DNA of 64,000 nt from Iris pallida. Lineage: Eukaryota; Streptophyta; Magnoliopsida; Asparagales; Iridaceae. The translations under genes were made by a program, and so were the position numbers. The stretch lies in contig JANAVB010004000.1 in NCBI GenBank assembly GCA_029216955.1, positions 1,819,025 to 1,883,024 of the forward strand. The letters are read 5' to 3'. Positions 37,398 to 49,619 of the stretch are shown here, piece by piece; the first letter of the stretch is position 1, and every line of letters starts with the position of its first letter. Below the pieces are notes generated by a model, which worked only from the letters and a program-made list of their open reading frames with translations, searched no databases and was not told the origin of the DNA.

Positions 37398-40259
37398 TGT
37401 AATGCCTGTGTTCGTATTACGTATTTCTGGAATACGTATACATATTTTATTCTGTATTTACATGATTCCTTGTTTAGCTTGCATCTTGGCTTGGTTATTT
37501 CTTGGCTTGGTTCGGCTGGGCTCGGTTTTCTTTGGTTCAATATGAACCAATATGAACCCCCTACCTACCACCACCATTTATATTTATTGCCATTTCTTCT
37601 TTCTCTCTCTTCATTACTCATCTTCTTCTTTCTCATTTACTTCTTACCTACCAGAGAGAGAAGAGAGAGGTCTAGGCAAGTGCAACTTGCTTCATGGAGG
37701 AACTCTGATTTTATTGCTCCATTCTCTTCTTTACTACATTCTAAAGCACTTTAGTATTTGACATTTCTCATTTCCATGGCTGGATTCTTGTAGATCTAAG
37801 TTTATTTCATTTTCGGATTTCTTGGGTTTTGATCTATTTAATCCTGCTATTTCTGAGTTTTGATATTTCCATGTTGTAGAGAATCTCGTTCTACCCCGTT
37901 TTGACCTATGGAAGTTCGGATTTGGGCCCCAGATGGAGATTTTATGGAGCTTGGAAGCTTGGGTTCATGGTGTTCTTCTTCTCTGAAATTTGGAGAAGAA
38001 GAACAGTGCTTGACTTGACCGCATGACAATTCATGCGGCAAGTGATTCAGTCGCATGAGACTTCTAGCCGCATGGGCTGAGTCTCATTCTTAGACCGCAT
38101 GAGGCCCTTGCTTCCCAGCCGCATAAGTCTGCCTTCGTCCTTGGCCGCATGAATATGAATTGAACCTGACCGCATGAGTCCTCAGTTCCTTCTTGCCGCA
38201 TGGAGTCCCACTTGCCTTCAGCCGCATATGCGCCTATCTCCTTGAGCCGCATGAACTCTAGTACTTGCGGACCGCATAGGCTTGGTTCCCCGCTAGCCGC
38301 ATGTGCCCCTACCCCGAGCTCCGCATGAGTCCAATTCATCCTGGCCGCATGGAGCCTTCCTTCCTGCTTGCCGCATGGGAGCTAGTCCTACTCTCAGCCG
38401 CATAGCAGCCATGTTGACTTAACCGCATGCGCCTCCTTCTATACCCAGTCGCATGAACTCCACACTTCCGCTGGCCGCATGAGGCCCAACGTCTTGGAAC
38501 CGCATGCGCCCTTGCACTTCCAGCTGCATGCGCCCCCCTTGTCTTGGCCGCATGTGATTCAGTGACCCTGGCCGCATGCGCCCTCCTAATTGGGCCGCAT
38601 GATTCTACCCTTTCCTGACCGCATATGTTTTAGCCGCATGGCTCTTCTATGGCCCTGTATATTGATATTTTATTAGATATTTTACGTCCATTTTATATCC
38701 TTACGCCTTTTGTCATGAACTTGATAATCATGGATTTTGTTTAATATGTTTGGAATGGTACCTGAGCATGACACGATAGTGACCCGTAGTGGTGCACTCT
38801 TGACAAGAAAACCTGACATGACATGATAGTGGCCCGCCGTGGCACACTCCTGACAAGTACACTTGACATGATAACCTGACATGATATATCTTAAGAAGCT
38901 GTTGCGACGGCTACCTAACATGACCTGACCTGTATAATAACATGGACACCGTGGGCGATTGTGCTTGTACAAATAAACCAGTCCTGTCTTGCATCATGTC
39001 TAGGGAGGGACTCCTGAGTACCACGGTCAGGAGTACCTATTGAAATGGACTAAGGTTAATAACTAGATTAACACATTAGTCATGAAGAGATTTCCCAGCT
39101 ACAGGCAATCCCGTTACCTGGGCGCGCCTGGGATCTGTAGCCTGCCGTCGAGTAGGGCACATTTCCAGCACATTGTCATGTGTTGCACCTTTCAAGCTAC
39201 TTAAGGGTACATGCGTTTCCTGGACGATGTACCCACCTGAATTCAACCCTAATCTTTCGTCCTGGGTAACCTGGATGGTCTGCAGGGCTTGTGGCTGTGG
39301 AATAATCTCACTGCATCTTGTTAGTAATTAGGCTTGTGATAACCCTAGTTAGTTAAAGTATCAAGCCGTAGTTCTTGCTTGGCCGTGAAATGATTGGATG
39401 GAGTCTAACCAGTCTAGTCTTGTCCTGATCCTGTTCCAGATTATTGAATGACCAGAATGCTTGTATTTATTTTACCGATAAATGGTGAGAAACCAAGCTC
39501 CGTTCAGACGAAGGGTTACAACCCCGGTCCTTGTTTGGTTTATGGGTTGTAACCTGGTTATCTGAATAGTTCCATGGTTATCTCGTCGTATATCATCCTG
39601 ATGTGTTTTCTTTATTTTCCAGTTCTTACTTTTATTTATATCTTGTGCTGATTGCTAGTTTTAGTTCCTAAGTGAAGCTTCCTTTGTGGCACTTGCTCTT
39701 TCTGGGATCTGACCCAGCTGGTTTTGTATGGCCAGATTTCTGAGCAGCTCCAGAGGATCTATCGGCCTTCCAGCCAGATGGTGACCACTAGACGGAACCC
39801 TGGCAACGAGTGGGTTTATTTTTGATCTCCCACTTTATTGTAAAAAAAATATTCTTTTGAGGCGTTTAGCCGACGAGCACCTGTTTAGCTCGATTGTACC
39901 TTACTTACTGTCTGCCTACGGGCTGTAACATGATTGACAGATCCTAGGGTTGATCATGTATGACTAAACTCTTGCTAGTCCTCACATTTTGTAACGACTA
40001 GCTTCATGATCAGTTGAATATGTAATATTTGGGACGCCTTATTATTGTATATTTAATGATCATACATCTTGTAACATTTACTTACTTGCTTGTGATTGAG
40101 ACACTAGGCTTGTTCATGACCATAGGAGACTGTTGGCTTGTAGTAAACCCTCATGTATCTAGACAGCCGTGACCGTATAGCGAGATGGGATCCATTTCAA
40201 TATACGTAGCTGGCTATGTCCGCCCCCGCTCTCCAGTATTCTGGTTCTGGGGCGTGACA
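37398..40259 (+). repeat. 3' LTR of the Tekay-like element (array at 38016-38645)
   Basis: Near-identical to 29679-32396. It retains the ~153-bp segment 38626-38778 missing from the 5' LTR. The solo LTR at 11527 has a comparable segment there, so the 5' LTR form is the derived deletion. The GCCGCATG array is the same copy for copy, with two additional cores at its right end. Confidence 0.95.
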
Positions 40260-40264
40260 CTGGT

Positions 40265-40804
40265 TGCCCAGCTCTATAGTAATAAAATTGGGTGGATCGG
40301 AAGTGAGGTCGAGTTCCACGCAGATTTTGGCATAGTGTGCCTTAGTTAGGTTGCTGGTCTCGGAAGCCGTGGCGACATACGTTCCGAAGGAGTTGGCAAT
40401 ACGCCTAAGTGCCGCTAGAATAAAGGAAATGATAGGAAGATCAGGCAGGGTCACCCAGGCGGCGACCCTCGCTGAGTCTTCTTTGGTGGTAAATTCTTGT
40501 GACCACTTGATGATCTTCATCTGGTGGGAGTCGATTCTGCAGGTGCCTTTGGGCCACACAGTCCTTTGGTCGATATCGGAGGAGAGGTGGAGGAGAATAT
40601 TTCTGGGATCGAGGGGGGCCACTCGGTATTCCGCCGAGAGACTCCAGCTGGCGATCACCTCCTGCACCCTGGATAGTTTGGGACAGCCAGTGGAAATTTG
40701 AGGATAAAAGTGCGGGGGAAGGAGGATGACAGAGAGGTCAATTCCAAGTCGGAAAAAGGGGCCAATGGCACAGAGGAATCCTGAGGCTACGCAATGTCCT
40801 GGAG
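40265..40804 (-). pseudogene. LINE ORF1, middle part (DUF4283-like)
   Basis: About 156 codons. FTTKEDSARVAAWVTLPDLP, ALRRIANSFGTYVATASET and ICVELDLTSDPPNFITIE are the conserved run of the DUF4283 gag-like domain in plant LINE-1 ORF1. The frame continues into the zinc-knuckle piece at 29678 once the Tekay-like element is removed, and into the N-terminal piece at 45065 once the solo LTR is removed. A stop lies shortly after the 40804 junction in that frame. Confidence 0.8.
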
Positions 40805-41325
40805 ATCGATGTCACGACCCGCTCCCGAATAGTCGGACACAAGTCAGACACGCCTAGTCTTCGTCGTTAGACACGACAAAGTAAGCTGTACCAATCTCGG
40901 AAAAACTAACCAGATATCAAGACAAGTATGAAAATACAGCATCTATAAACGTATCCCAGAATAGAAGTACATGTCTCAGAATTTATTATATTTCAGCAAA
41001 TGAAAGAAAGTCTACTAGTCTCAATACAGGAAAATATAGAACTACTATGGTAATGCTCTAGGCTTCTGCTGCCTCTAAGTCAAGAGCAACTCCAGCTAGC
41101 TCTCCTGCATCTACTGGCTCTTCGCCATAGCATGTGTCGCACAGAGCCTCCAACTCACCTGCAACATATCCTAGTCAGGAGCGGAGCTAAGTATATCCAA
41201 GGAATGAATATGTACATCATGGTATGAACAAGAAACAGAAAATATATGTAAAGTACAAAAAATGAGAACAAGACATGAAATTGAACAGAAAATACTGAAA
41301 GTAAAACAGAGAACATGATATGAGT

Positions 41326-41422
41326 CCTGAACATGAAATACAACCTGAACATGAAGTACAACCTGAACATGAAATACAACCTGATCATGAAATACAACCT
41401 GATCATGAAATACAACCTAAAT
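41326..41422. repeat. 18-bp tandem repeat
   Basis: About five copies of ACATGAAATACAACCTGA with AAC/ATC variation inside the solo LTR. Confidence 0.9.
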
Positions 41423-42099
41423 CCTGACATGTGCAATATTGAAATACTTCTAGATTGTGTGATCGGCTTGGGTAGATTCAATGAACATGAAATGGTACGG
41501 CTTTGGTCCCGCGTGCACGATGCGGGGCCTAAGCTATTCACATGAATAGTAACAGGGTTTGATCACATATCTATAGTATTTTTCCTTCCAGACACAAGTA
41601 ATCCGAGAAACATGAAACCAGACAATATCGTGATACATCGTGTCAACAAGGAGATACCAGGATGAATATACAAGACATGAGAAATGAACAAATCCGAGGA
41701 GTATACTTACCTGGCTCAGGGTGATCGAGAAAGGGTAGTAGAGCTGGAAAACCTCCTGTTATAAATTACAAGTTGATTAATAAATTGGCTAAATCTAGTT
41801 TGTTATCAAATGATTCTAATTAAGATATACTTATTTAGTCCTCTACTTAAATCTATCCTATAACTCAGTTCCCCAATAACTACACAATAATCTAAACACA
41901 CATTATCATTTAAATATTACACCTAGTTACAATATATTATTTCGAGTAGCATGACCCCCCTTAACCATTAAACTTAGTTAATCTTAATCTAATTGAACTC
42001 TTCCTTGTTTAGTGAAGGTATGGGACAAATCTTCAATCAGGTTTAGTATAGAACAGGACATAGAAGCCCTTATAACTCAAAGTTTAGTCAAAAATCAAA

Positions 42100-43600
42100 A
42101 AATAGATGACCAAACACTGTTTATGATCAAACAGTCCTAATCAATGCTCTGAATTTGACATTCCAGAGTTGAACCACCCCATCCATTACTTGATTTCTCC
42201 AGCTTACATATCAGTCCTATCCAAAACAGTCCAATAGGATTTCAATATCAGCCTCCCGTCTCAATACCACATCAGGACATACACAGTCCCAAAATACAAC
42301 TTAATATATGCAGTTCAATATACCACTGATTACTTCTCAAACCTAAATCGGGATGTAAACAGTCTTAATATTAAGACTGATTTAGGTCAGTCATGTATAT
42401 TGACACACACAGTCTAACATTAATTGATACTCTGATATCCCTTCCTGCATAGCTAATAGGGACTCCCAATCTCAGTTAAGGCTACTACTGCATCAGGCTA
42501 CTGGTTGTTCAGTCTAGGAGGACTGAATCATTCAGTTTAGTAGACTAAAACATTCAGTCTTAGCCCATAGTGGAACTTGATACCCAAATCAGCCTACCAT
42601 TCATTCCTGCAGATTATTGGAACCATCTAAGTCCTAGGCAAGACTTGAGTATTCAATCCTTGGCAAGACTTGAGTATTCAGTCCTGCACAACACTCAGTT
42701 GGTTAGACACACTTCAACTCTAAACAATATTGGTAATTCTCATCCTTACAAGGCAGGGTACAGGCCCTCTATTTAGGACAACTGATAACTCATTCCCTGG
42801 AAGCCATTGCTACCATATCAGTCCAATTCCTAAAATCCTTAGCTTGTGGTCTGATTCTCCAGGTTTTAGGAGAATCAAACCTTACTATGAAAATCATATC
42901 TCAGTCCTTAACAGGACAGGGGATAATTTGGTTCAACAGGACAGTTATCGAGTTATGAGTTAAGAAGTAAAATGGAAATCAACTCATGACTGAAACTTAG
43001 GCTTTAACTTACCCAAAATCAGAGGACCTAGAATAAGGTTATTGCTAACTAACCAATCTCAGTTAAAGTTCAACTGAGGACCAAGTGCCAACATCACTCA
43101 TTAACACCTACACATCAAATTAATTCTAACCTGTTCTCTAGGACAACCATAAATTTCTCCTAATGATTCAGTAACCTATACAGTCAATCCAATGGTTTAA
43201 GTTACACTCCTAGAGTTCAATTCAGAAAAGGAAATACAAAGGTTCAGTTCATGCACTTATCTGAAATAAGTAAAACGCAGGTGATACTCAAACCAAAGTA
43301 AATTGACACTATCATTTCCAATTAATTTACTAACTGACACAAACCAGGTTAAAAGATACTAATATGCATATAGTATAATGTTCCAGAGCAAGCTTATTCC
43401 CAAAACTTCCTATTCTTCCAACAACCATAGCCATTCCTTGTACAACTGAGAACAATGTCAACCCCCATACCCATTCTCGGGTCAGGACTGATACCATCAA
43501 TCTTTACTGACCTGACATGGCTCAAACTCTAATTAAAACTGATACAATCAGTCTTAATTTGAGATAAAACCATTTAGTCATAATCAAGATTGATGTATTC
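42100..43600. repeat. Dispersed CAGTC / GACTG motif array in the solo LTR
   Basis: More than 20 copies of CAGTC(C/T)(T/A) or the inverse (A)GGACTGA, often preceded by AT or TT (TTCAGTC, ATCAGTC), at irregular spacing. Some are paired as short hairpins, for example near 42370 and 42515-42530. It occupies the middle of the LTR, downstream of its promoter. Confidence 0.55.
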
Positions 43601-45064
43601 CCAATGTGTATCAAAATTTTCACATACAAAGGATATGCCAACGCAAGTGTTCTTAATTTACAGATAACTCAATCACCATAAAATTATTTGATCATGATAA
43701 AATTTAACTAATACACAGGAATTACTCCCAAATCAGCAAGTTGGTCACCACTCAACATTGATCTTAAATCACTCTCCTAAAGCAAAGATGTCCAGTCTAG
43801 CTAATGGGTTCCTAACCTGTGGTTCGACCACAAATCACATATGTTTCATGCTAACATAACCTACAATAATAAATAAGGCTAAACAAACTCAGAGGATTGA
43901 ACATACATAGTTCCAGTAACTGTCCTGCAGATAATGGAATCGAATAGTTACCTGAGGAATCAGATCAATGGCTCCCAATCTCTGTGAAGTGGCACGAGCT
44001 ACTCCTCACCACTCGATTCAGTTCCTATGCAGCCATAAATTGAATACTATCAATTCAAACCAACAGAAAGGATCAGTCCTTGTTTGTGTTCACCAATTAT
44101 CTGGATCCAAAGAATCGAGGACTGGATACTCACCTTGGTGTCTGACTCACGAAATTCAGTGAATGAACGTGTCCATGCAACCAAGTCAGTAATTCTAAAG
44201 AGCTGACACAAAATGAAATTCATAACTATCAATCATAAATCGACCTATAATCTAGTGATGATTTGAACATATAAATTCATTAAGAAGTCGATCGATCGAT
44301 TACCTCGATTGATTCTACTGATGAAGAGAAATCGGTTGAAACAGTCACTGTTTCACCAATTCTAGATCTGATCAACAATAGACAAATTGATAGGACGAAA
44401 TTGATGTTCCTGAACCAAAACGAAGTAGAAGGTGATGTGACCCAGCTTACCAAGAGTTTATCGATAGAAAAAAAAGAAATCGATGAATTCACTAGGCGCG
44501 ACGAAGAGCTCTGGATCCCTCGTGCAGTTGTCGAGGATGGCGCTTCTGCTCACTGCTCGTGTGTAGATGAGAACTCCATTGCTCTGCTGCTCTCCCTCGC
44601 CATGATTGATCAAATTGAGGATTGATCTAAAAAAGAAGATGATGAATAAAATTTGAGAGAGGGGAGCAAGGAATTGAGAGGCTGCTCAGTCATCCCTCTC
44701 TTATAGATCGATAGGTAGCGTGAGGAATAGGCAAGCAAAAATGGCGGGAATTTACCCCTTCCCTTCTCTGACAATTCGGTTAGAGAATAACAGAAGATTT
44801 GAAATTTAAAAGAAGAAATGAGCAGAGTATAAGAAGTAAGGTGCTAATACCAAATGTAAAAGAAACCATGAAGTTTCTTCTAATAACATAACCCTAGGCT
44901 TGGCTGCCAGGCCAAGGAATGGGCTTTAGTGTTAAGCCTATGGGTTTAATTGAGTAATTGTTTTAAAAAACAATTAGAAAAGATTTAAGAAAGAAGAAAA
45001 TTTAATTAGTCATTAAGTAAATTTATATATAATATGAATTTTTGAAAAGTGAGGTTACAATCGA

Positions 45065-46425
45065 CGTCTGGAAGAAGGAGACTCTTCGATAAAGCTAAGT
45101 TCGGGTGGAGCTTGGCGGCGTAGGACCGCAGAGCTGCTCCTGGCGGAGAAGGATCCAGGGTCACTCCCCCGGGGGACGGGGGCGGCGACTGGGAGGGACT
45201 CGGCTCGGGATGGGATTGGAGGGCGGCGGTGACGGCCAGGGGAAGCCTGCCTGTAAAGGGAAGGGCTGAGGGGATTGTCGGGGAACCGGTGGAGGACGGG
45301 GCGGCAGCTGCGCTACGAGCAGGGGGAGTCGCCTCCGGAGGGCCGAACTCGGCCGGAAGGGGAGGGGGCGACTAGGACCGCCGCTGCCGGAAGGGGAGGG
45401 AAGGGGCATCTCGGACCACCGCGGGGGTGGCCCCGAGCCCGGCAGCGACCGAAGAGAGGTGGAACGCTGTGGGCCCGGGGAAGGGGACCGCGGAAGCAAA
45501 AGGAGCGGTGGGCGCCAAAACAGATGACGCGGGAGCCGGGGGGAGGGGGCGGAGGCTGGGGTACCAGCGAGGGGAGCTTCGAGAAAAGAGGGAAGGGGCA
45601 CCTGGGAGGAGAGAGGGACTGCGGAGAGCTCGGGGGAAGTGCAAGGGGATGCGTAAAACTGGGGGTGAGGGACGGGTCCCCAAGAGTACGCAGGAAGGGG
45701 GGAGTAATATACGAGGTGAGGGGGCACATGGGCTGCGTAAAGGCCTGCGTGTGCTCCACCGAAGTACGCTATAGAAGGATCAAGGTTGGGCCCGCCAAAA
45801 AAAGCAGATAGGAACGCTGCGTAGTGCACGGCGTCAGCGAAAGAGAGGTGGGTTCCACCATGGGGCGCTGAGGGGGCTGTTGCGTTACGCGCGGGGTAGA
45901 GAAAAAGAGGTGGGTCCACCTCGAGATGAGAGTCGAAGGCTTCTAACCCAAGGGGCCTGGAGTTGGAAAGCCCGCCACCTGCACCGCAGGGGGCTCCCAC
46001 CCCGATGGGACTGCTGTCCCGTTTGAAATTCGAAAAAATAGAAGGGGCGGCTGCCGGGAACGGAACTCCAGAGAGCTCCCGATCCAGAAGGGGGGAAGCC
46101 TTCGGGGCCAACGCATGGAGGGCGGAGCATGGGGTCCCACCTGCTCGACAGGAGGGGGATGTCAGAACTCCCAAGAAGGTATGGCGGGGGGCAGAGCTAC
46201 CGGAGGGGGTAGCAGGAGGAAAAATGGGGGGGATGACGGATGAGGAGACAGGGCCGGGAGGGAGGGAGGGACGGAGGAAGGGGGATGGCCGACCAAGGTC
46301 AGGCAATTGGCTGGCCAGGGAGGAACCATCAGACACCGGGCCGGACGGGGAGCACAGAAGAGGCCGGACGAAGGAGACCCTAGGGTCTCCTCGGGAGAGA
46401 GCAGCAGCAGAGAAGACAAGCCATT

Positions 46426-46427
<2 letters not shown>
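45065..46427 (-). pseudogene. LINE 5' end and ORF1 N-terminal part
   Basis: A strongly GC-rich island in otherwise AT-rich DNA. A 391-codon Pro/Ser/Gly-rich open frame (46336-45161) contains [12 protein letters not shown], resembling the SFA(D/E)AV segment that precedes DUF4283 in plant LINE ORF1. The frame then shifts, and coding-like sequence reaches the solo-LTR junction. The ~90 bp to 46427 would be the 5' UTR. The low-complexity composition makes several frames open, so the exact start is uncertain. Confidence 0.65.
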
Positions 46428-46428
<1 letters not shown>

Positions 46429-46496
<68 letters not shown>

Positions 46497-46506
46497 ACAA
46501 GCCATT

Positions 46507-46593
<87 letters not shown>

Positions 46594-46628
46594 GCTATTC
46601 TTTATATATATATATATATGTATATATA
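46429..46628. repeat. (AT)n tract with duplicated flank
   Basis: Two long AT runs separated by a second copy of AGACAAGCCATTCTTT (46415 and 46495), with a third decayed copy TTGGCTATTCTTT (about 46590). The AT block appears to have expanded together with a short flank. Confidence 0.92.
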
Positions 46629-49535
46629 TGTCACGCCCCAGAACCAGAATACTGGAGAGCGGGGGAATGACTCAGCCAGCTACGTATTACGGGTAGATGA
46701 ATACCGTATAATACGATCAATGCTGTCTAAAAGACGAAGGGGTGCATACTACATGAAAGTCTCACTATGGTCACTTCACATCTATTGTCTCAATCATTCA
46801 AACAAGAAACAGTAATAGAGAACATATAAGATAAAGCAGTAAGGCATCCCAAACGCTCAGTCAAAATATTCTTGATATCTGGCTTTACAAAACATAGTCC
46901 GATGATGTAGCAAAGTATACACAATTGTTTATCAGCTGCAGCCTGATTTAGTTACAATTATGCAAAAGTAATTACAAGACAATCCGACTAACATGTCGTT
47001 GCCAAACGGCAAGTATAAAGTAAATGACAAAACGAGCGAGGAAGTAAGGAACCCACTTGAGTCCTCCTACGATCATTCCTCTAGTATAGACCATCTTGGA
47101 GGTGGAAGTAAGCTGAATCCTCGGGGACCGGCTCTAAATCTGGCCATGCAAAACCAGAGAGGTTAGACCTCTAATAGCAAGTACCACAAGGAAGCACGAC
47201 ATGAGAATTAAAACCAGTGATAAGAGTTGAGGATATAATACATAGGTCTCTGCTTGCTACTGGGATTCACATAACATCACGACACTTCAAACCAACTTTC
47301 CAACCAAACAAGGACAGAAGTTGACCCGTCGTGCCCTGACATTCTGATCACCTCAGTTATTAAATAGAGTAGGTACAGTACACAAACAAATCAATTTAAA
47401 CGGTCATACAACTACTACGTCTTGCTATTGTGAGTTCCAAGTTACCTTGGAATTATGCAATAAGGATTCCTCAGTTCTTACTATGTGCAAACAAGGCTAG
47501 TTTACCCAATCAATCAATTGCGTCAATCATGAATTAGACGAGTCCCAGCGGGACGCCCGTCATCAATATACAATATACAATAAATAATATAAGCAGATAC
47601 CGCTCCCTGCCCGTGTGGCAGATTTGCAGTATCTGTAGAGACCAGCCGGCCTGTCGGGCACTAATAGTCCCAAAGAGGGCTGTCATGTAAGAACTCGAAA
47701 ATCCATTCTCTCCATGCAATCATTATTTTATTTAACTTAATAGTCTCTATGTTGAGTGAAATCTCATGCCGTGGATCATGGTCATTCAGAATGAGTACCT
47801 TTGTACGGAGTACGATATGCACAACTCTACAACGATACCCGTGCGGTTAGGTTGTAGGTCTTACATAGCGTAATGCAACAATCAAAACTAGCCACGGAAT
47901 AATCATGCCTTAACCATAAAGTACACATGCTGTTTTTGTAAAAAAATAAATTGAAGCCTGCATGTGTCTGTACGTCAATACTCGGGATCGGCCAATCGAT
48001 TACAATAGTTCATAGTTAATATGAACGTGTCTCATTCATTCAATTTAATAAGACAACTAGCCAGTCTCTTAGTTCCAACTAGGAATGCATGATCAATTAT
48101 TAGTTCAAGATAACAATCAATGTCAACTCGTAACAAGGCATGAAAGTCAACTATTATTTAGTATGGTCGAGTCTACAACAATCAGGATTAAATTCCAGTC
48201 ATTCGGGGTATCTATAAGTCAATTCACGACACATGGTACATTCCACGTAACAATCTATATTAAAGAAAATATTAACATATCATGATTATATCAAGTTCAT
48301 GCAAAAAGGCGTAAGGATATAAGAGGAGAATTATCATGCCAACATAAAATGAATAAATTATAGGGCAATGGGAACACCAAGGTTGGATTATGCCAAGGCT
48401 AGTTTATACCATGATTAGTCTACGCCAAAGTTTTACGCTAAGGCAAAATACTCGCGTAAACAGGGTATACGTAAAAGTCAGGTTACGCATGAATTTATAT
48501 GCGTAAAAGGTAACGTCACGCATAAAACTCGCACGCGTAAGGGTCAAAGTATACGCAGGGATGAATATGCGTAAAGGAAGTACGCTCAAAATAAAGGAAC
48601 AAGTTGCACATAAAAACTCGTTTTACGCCGAGCCAAGGAGTACGCGTAAAAAGATTAGAGTTTTACGCAGGAAATACTGTGCGCGTAAAACATTGCATGC
48701 GTAAAGGATCGAGCCACGCGTAAAAGTTGCTCGTGTAAAGAGTCAAGTTTTACGCCTAAAATGCTGTGCACGTAAAAAGATTACGCCAAGTCAAGTAGAC
48801 TTGCGTAAAACAGTTTTATGCCGACACGAGTGATCGTGGGCGTAGCTCGGCACTACGCGGACACGTATAACGTGGGCGTAAAACTCAATATTACGCTAAC
48901 ACGTAACAACGTGGACGTAGAGTTCCTCCTAAACTCCAATTTCCATGGAACCTTCGTTCCAAGCCAGAAATGGGATTTCCATGGGTCAGAATGGCGTATA
49001 ACACAACCTCAACAATCTGAAATGAACAAAACATGGAAATAAGGAAGTTTGACAGATCAAAACCACTGAAATCCAAAAAAATAGTAATTTCTAAATCTAC
49101 TAAAAATAAGGCTTCAAAATAAAAATGCTAGGTTCTAAACTCTCTTAGGATCACGAGAGGGAGATAAATGAACCATAAAAATATGGGTTCTCATGTGGAG
49201 CAAGATGTACTTGCCTATGGGTTTTGGTAGGTGGAGAGAGTTATGAGGAAGAAGAAGAGTAATGAGAAGAAGTCATGAAGAGAGAGGAAGGGGATGGGGC
49301 TTAAATGGGGGTGTTGGGTTCGATTCATGATGAACCATCATAAACCCGAAAATAAACCAACCTAGGCCGAACCTAAAGCAAGCTAAAGCAGAGAATAAAA
49401 GCAGAAAGTAAAATATAAAAAATTAATTAGCGTAAAATTAAAAGAATTTAAATACAGAACAATACATGATAAATATTAAATAAATACATTCGAGCAGTAC
49501 ACGTATTAGAATACGTATTCTAGGAACGGGGAGTG

Positions 49536-49538
<3 letters not shown>
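46629..49538 (-). mobile_element. Solo LTR, Tekay-like subfamily with a GCGTAAA array, in (AT)n
   Basis: Forward TGTCACGCCCCAGAACC...GGGAGTGACA, flanked by ATATA on both sides (weak evidence, since the site is an AT tract). Its minus-strand 3' end (ATACGTAGCTGGCT..., CCAGTATTCTGGTTCTGGGG) nearly equals that of the complete element at 29679-40259. The leader (CTCATTACTC, CTACC, AGGCAAGTxCATCTTGCT) is also homologous. The array in the middle has a different core. Confidence 0.85.
48390..48915. repeat. GCGTAAA / TTTACGC motif array
   Basis: Roughly 30 copies of (A/G)CG(C/T)(G)TAAA or its complement TTTACGC in ~520 bp, in both orientations, separated by 8-20 variable bases. It sits at the position taken by the GCCGCATG array in the sister LTRs. 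Confidence 0.85.
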
Positions 49539-49609
<71 letters not shown>

Positions 49610-49617
49610 CACTCCCC
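49539..49617. repeat. (AT)n bounded by an inverted repeat
   Basis: GGGGAGTGACAAT (49528-49540) and ATTGTCACTCCCC (49605-49617) are perfect inverted copies around about 65 bp of AT. The left copy is the end of the solo LTR. The right copy begins a fresh TGTCACTCCCC that diverges after 11 bp. Confidence 0.9.
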
Positions 49618-49619
49618 TG

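Larger units (their letters stand above)
29679..40259 (+). mobile_element. Complete Tekay-like (chromovirus) Ty3 LTR retrotransposon, TSD CTGGT
   Basis: 10,581 bp with TSD CTGGT at 29674-29678 and 40260-40264. LTRs (2718 and 2862 bp) start TGTAATGCCTG and end GGGGCGTGACA. The internal region holds a single-frame gag-protease-RT-RNase H-integrase with a C-terminal chromodomain-like segment, followed by GAGGACGAAATTC and a polypurine tract. Long LTRs plus a chromodomain indicate the Tekay/Del group. By eye the LTRs differ at roughly 15-20 sites apart from one deletion and a short duplication, so the insertion is recent. Three nonsense codons make the copy non-autonomous. Confidence 0.95.
40810..45059 (-). 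mobile_element. 4.25-kb solo LTR, TSD ATCGA
   Basis: Forward TGTCACGACCCGCTCCC...GTGAGGTTACA with ATCGA at 40805-40809 and 45060-45064. Read on the minus strand it starts TGTAACCTCAC and ends GGGTCGTGACA. A minus-strand TATA-like TCTATAAGAG lies near 44705, with leader-like sequence downstream. No gag or pol inside. It interrupts LINE ORF1. Length and layout fit a Tekay-like LTR of another family. Confidence 0.85.
25145..46427 (-). mobile_element. L1-type LINE, near full length, split by two LTR insertions
   Basis: Reading leftwards: GC-rich 5' end (46427-45065), solo LTR, ORF1 middle (40804-40260), complete Tekay-like element, ORF1 end (29678-28834), ORF2 (28833 to about 25440), 3' UTR to 25145. 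Subtracting the two insertions and their duplications leaves about 6.4 kb, normal for a plant L1. ORF1 resumes after each insertion without loss other than the 5-bp target duplications. Both reading frames carry frameshifts. (AT)n tracts flank both ends, so a LINE target duplication cannot be read. Confidence 0.85.

Noticed and set aside
45275..46670. Plus-strand frames rich in Arg/Gly and frames ending in Tyr-Ile repeats
   Set aside because: Shadows of the GC-rich LINE 5' end and the adjoining (AT)n microsatellite.
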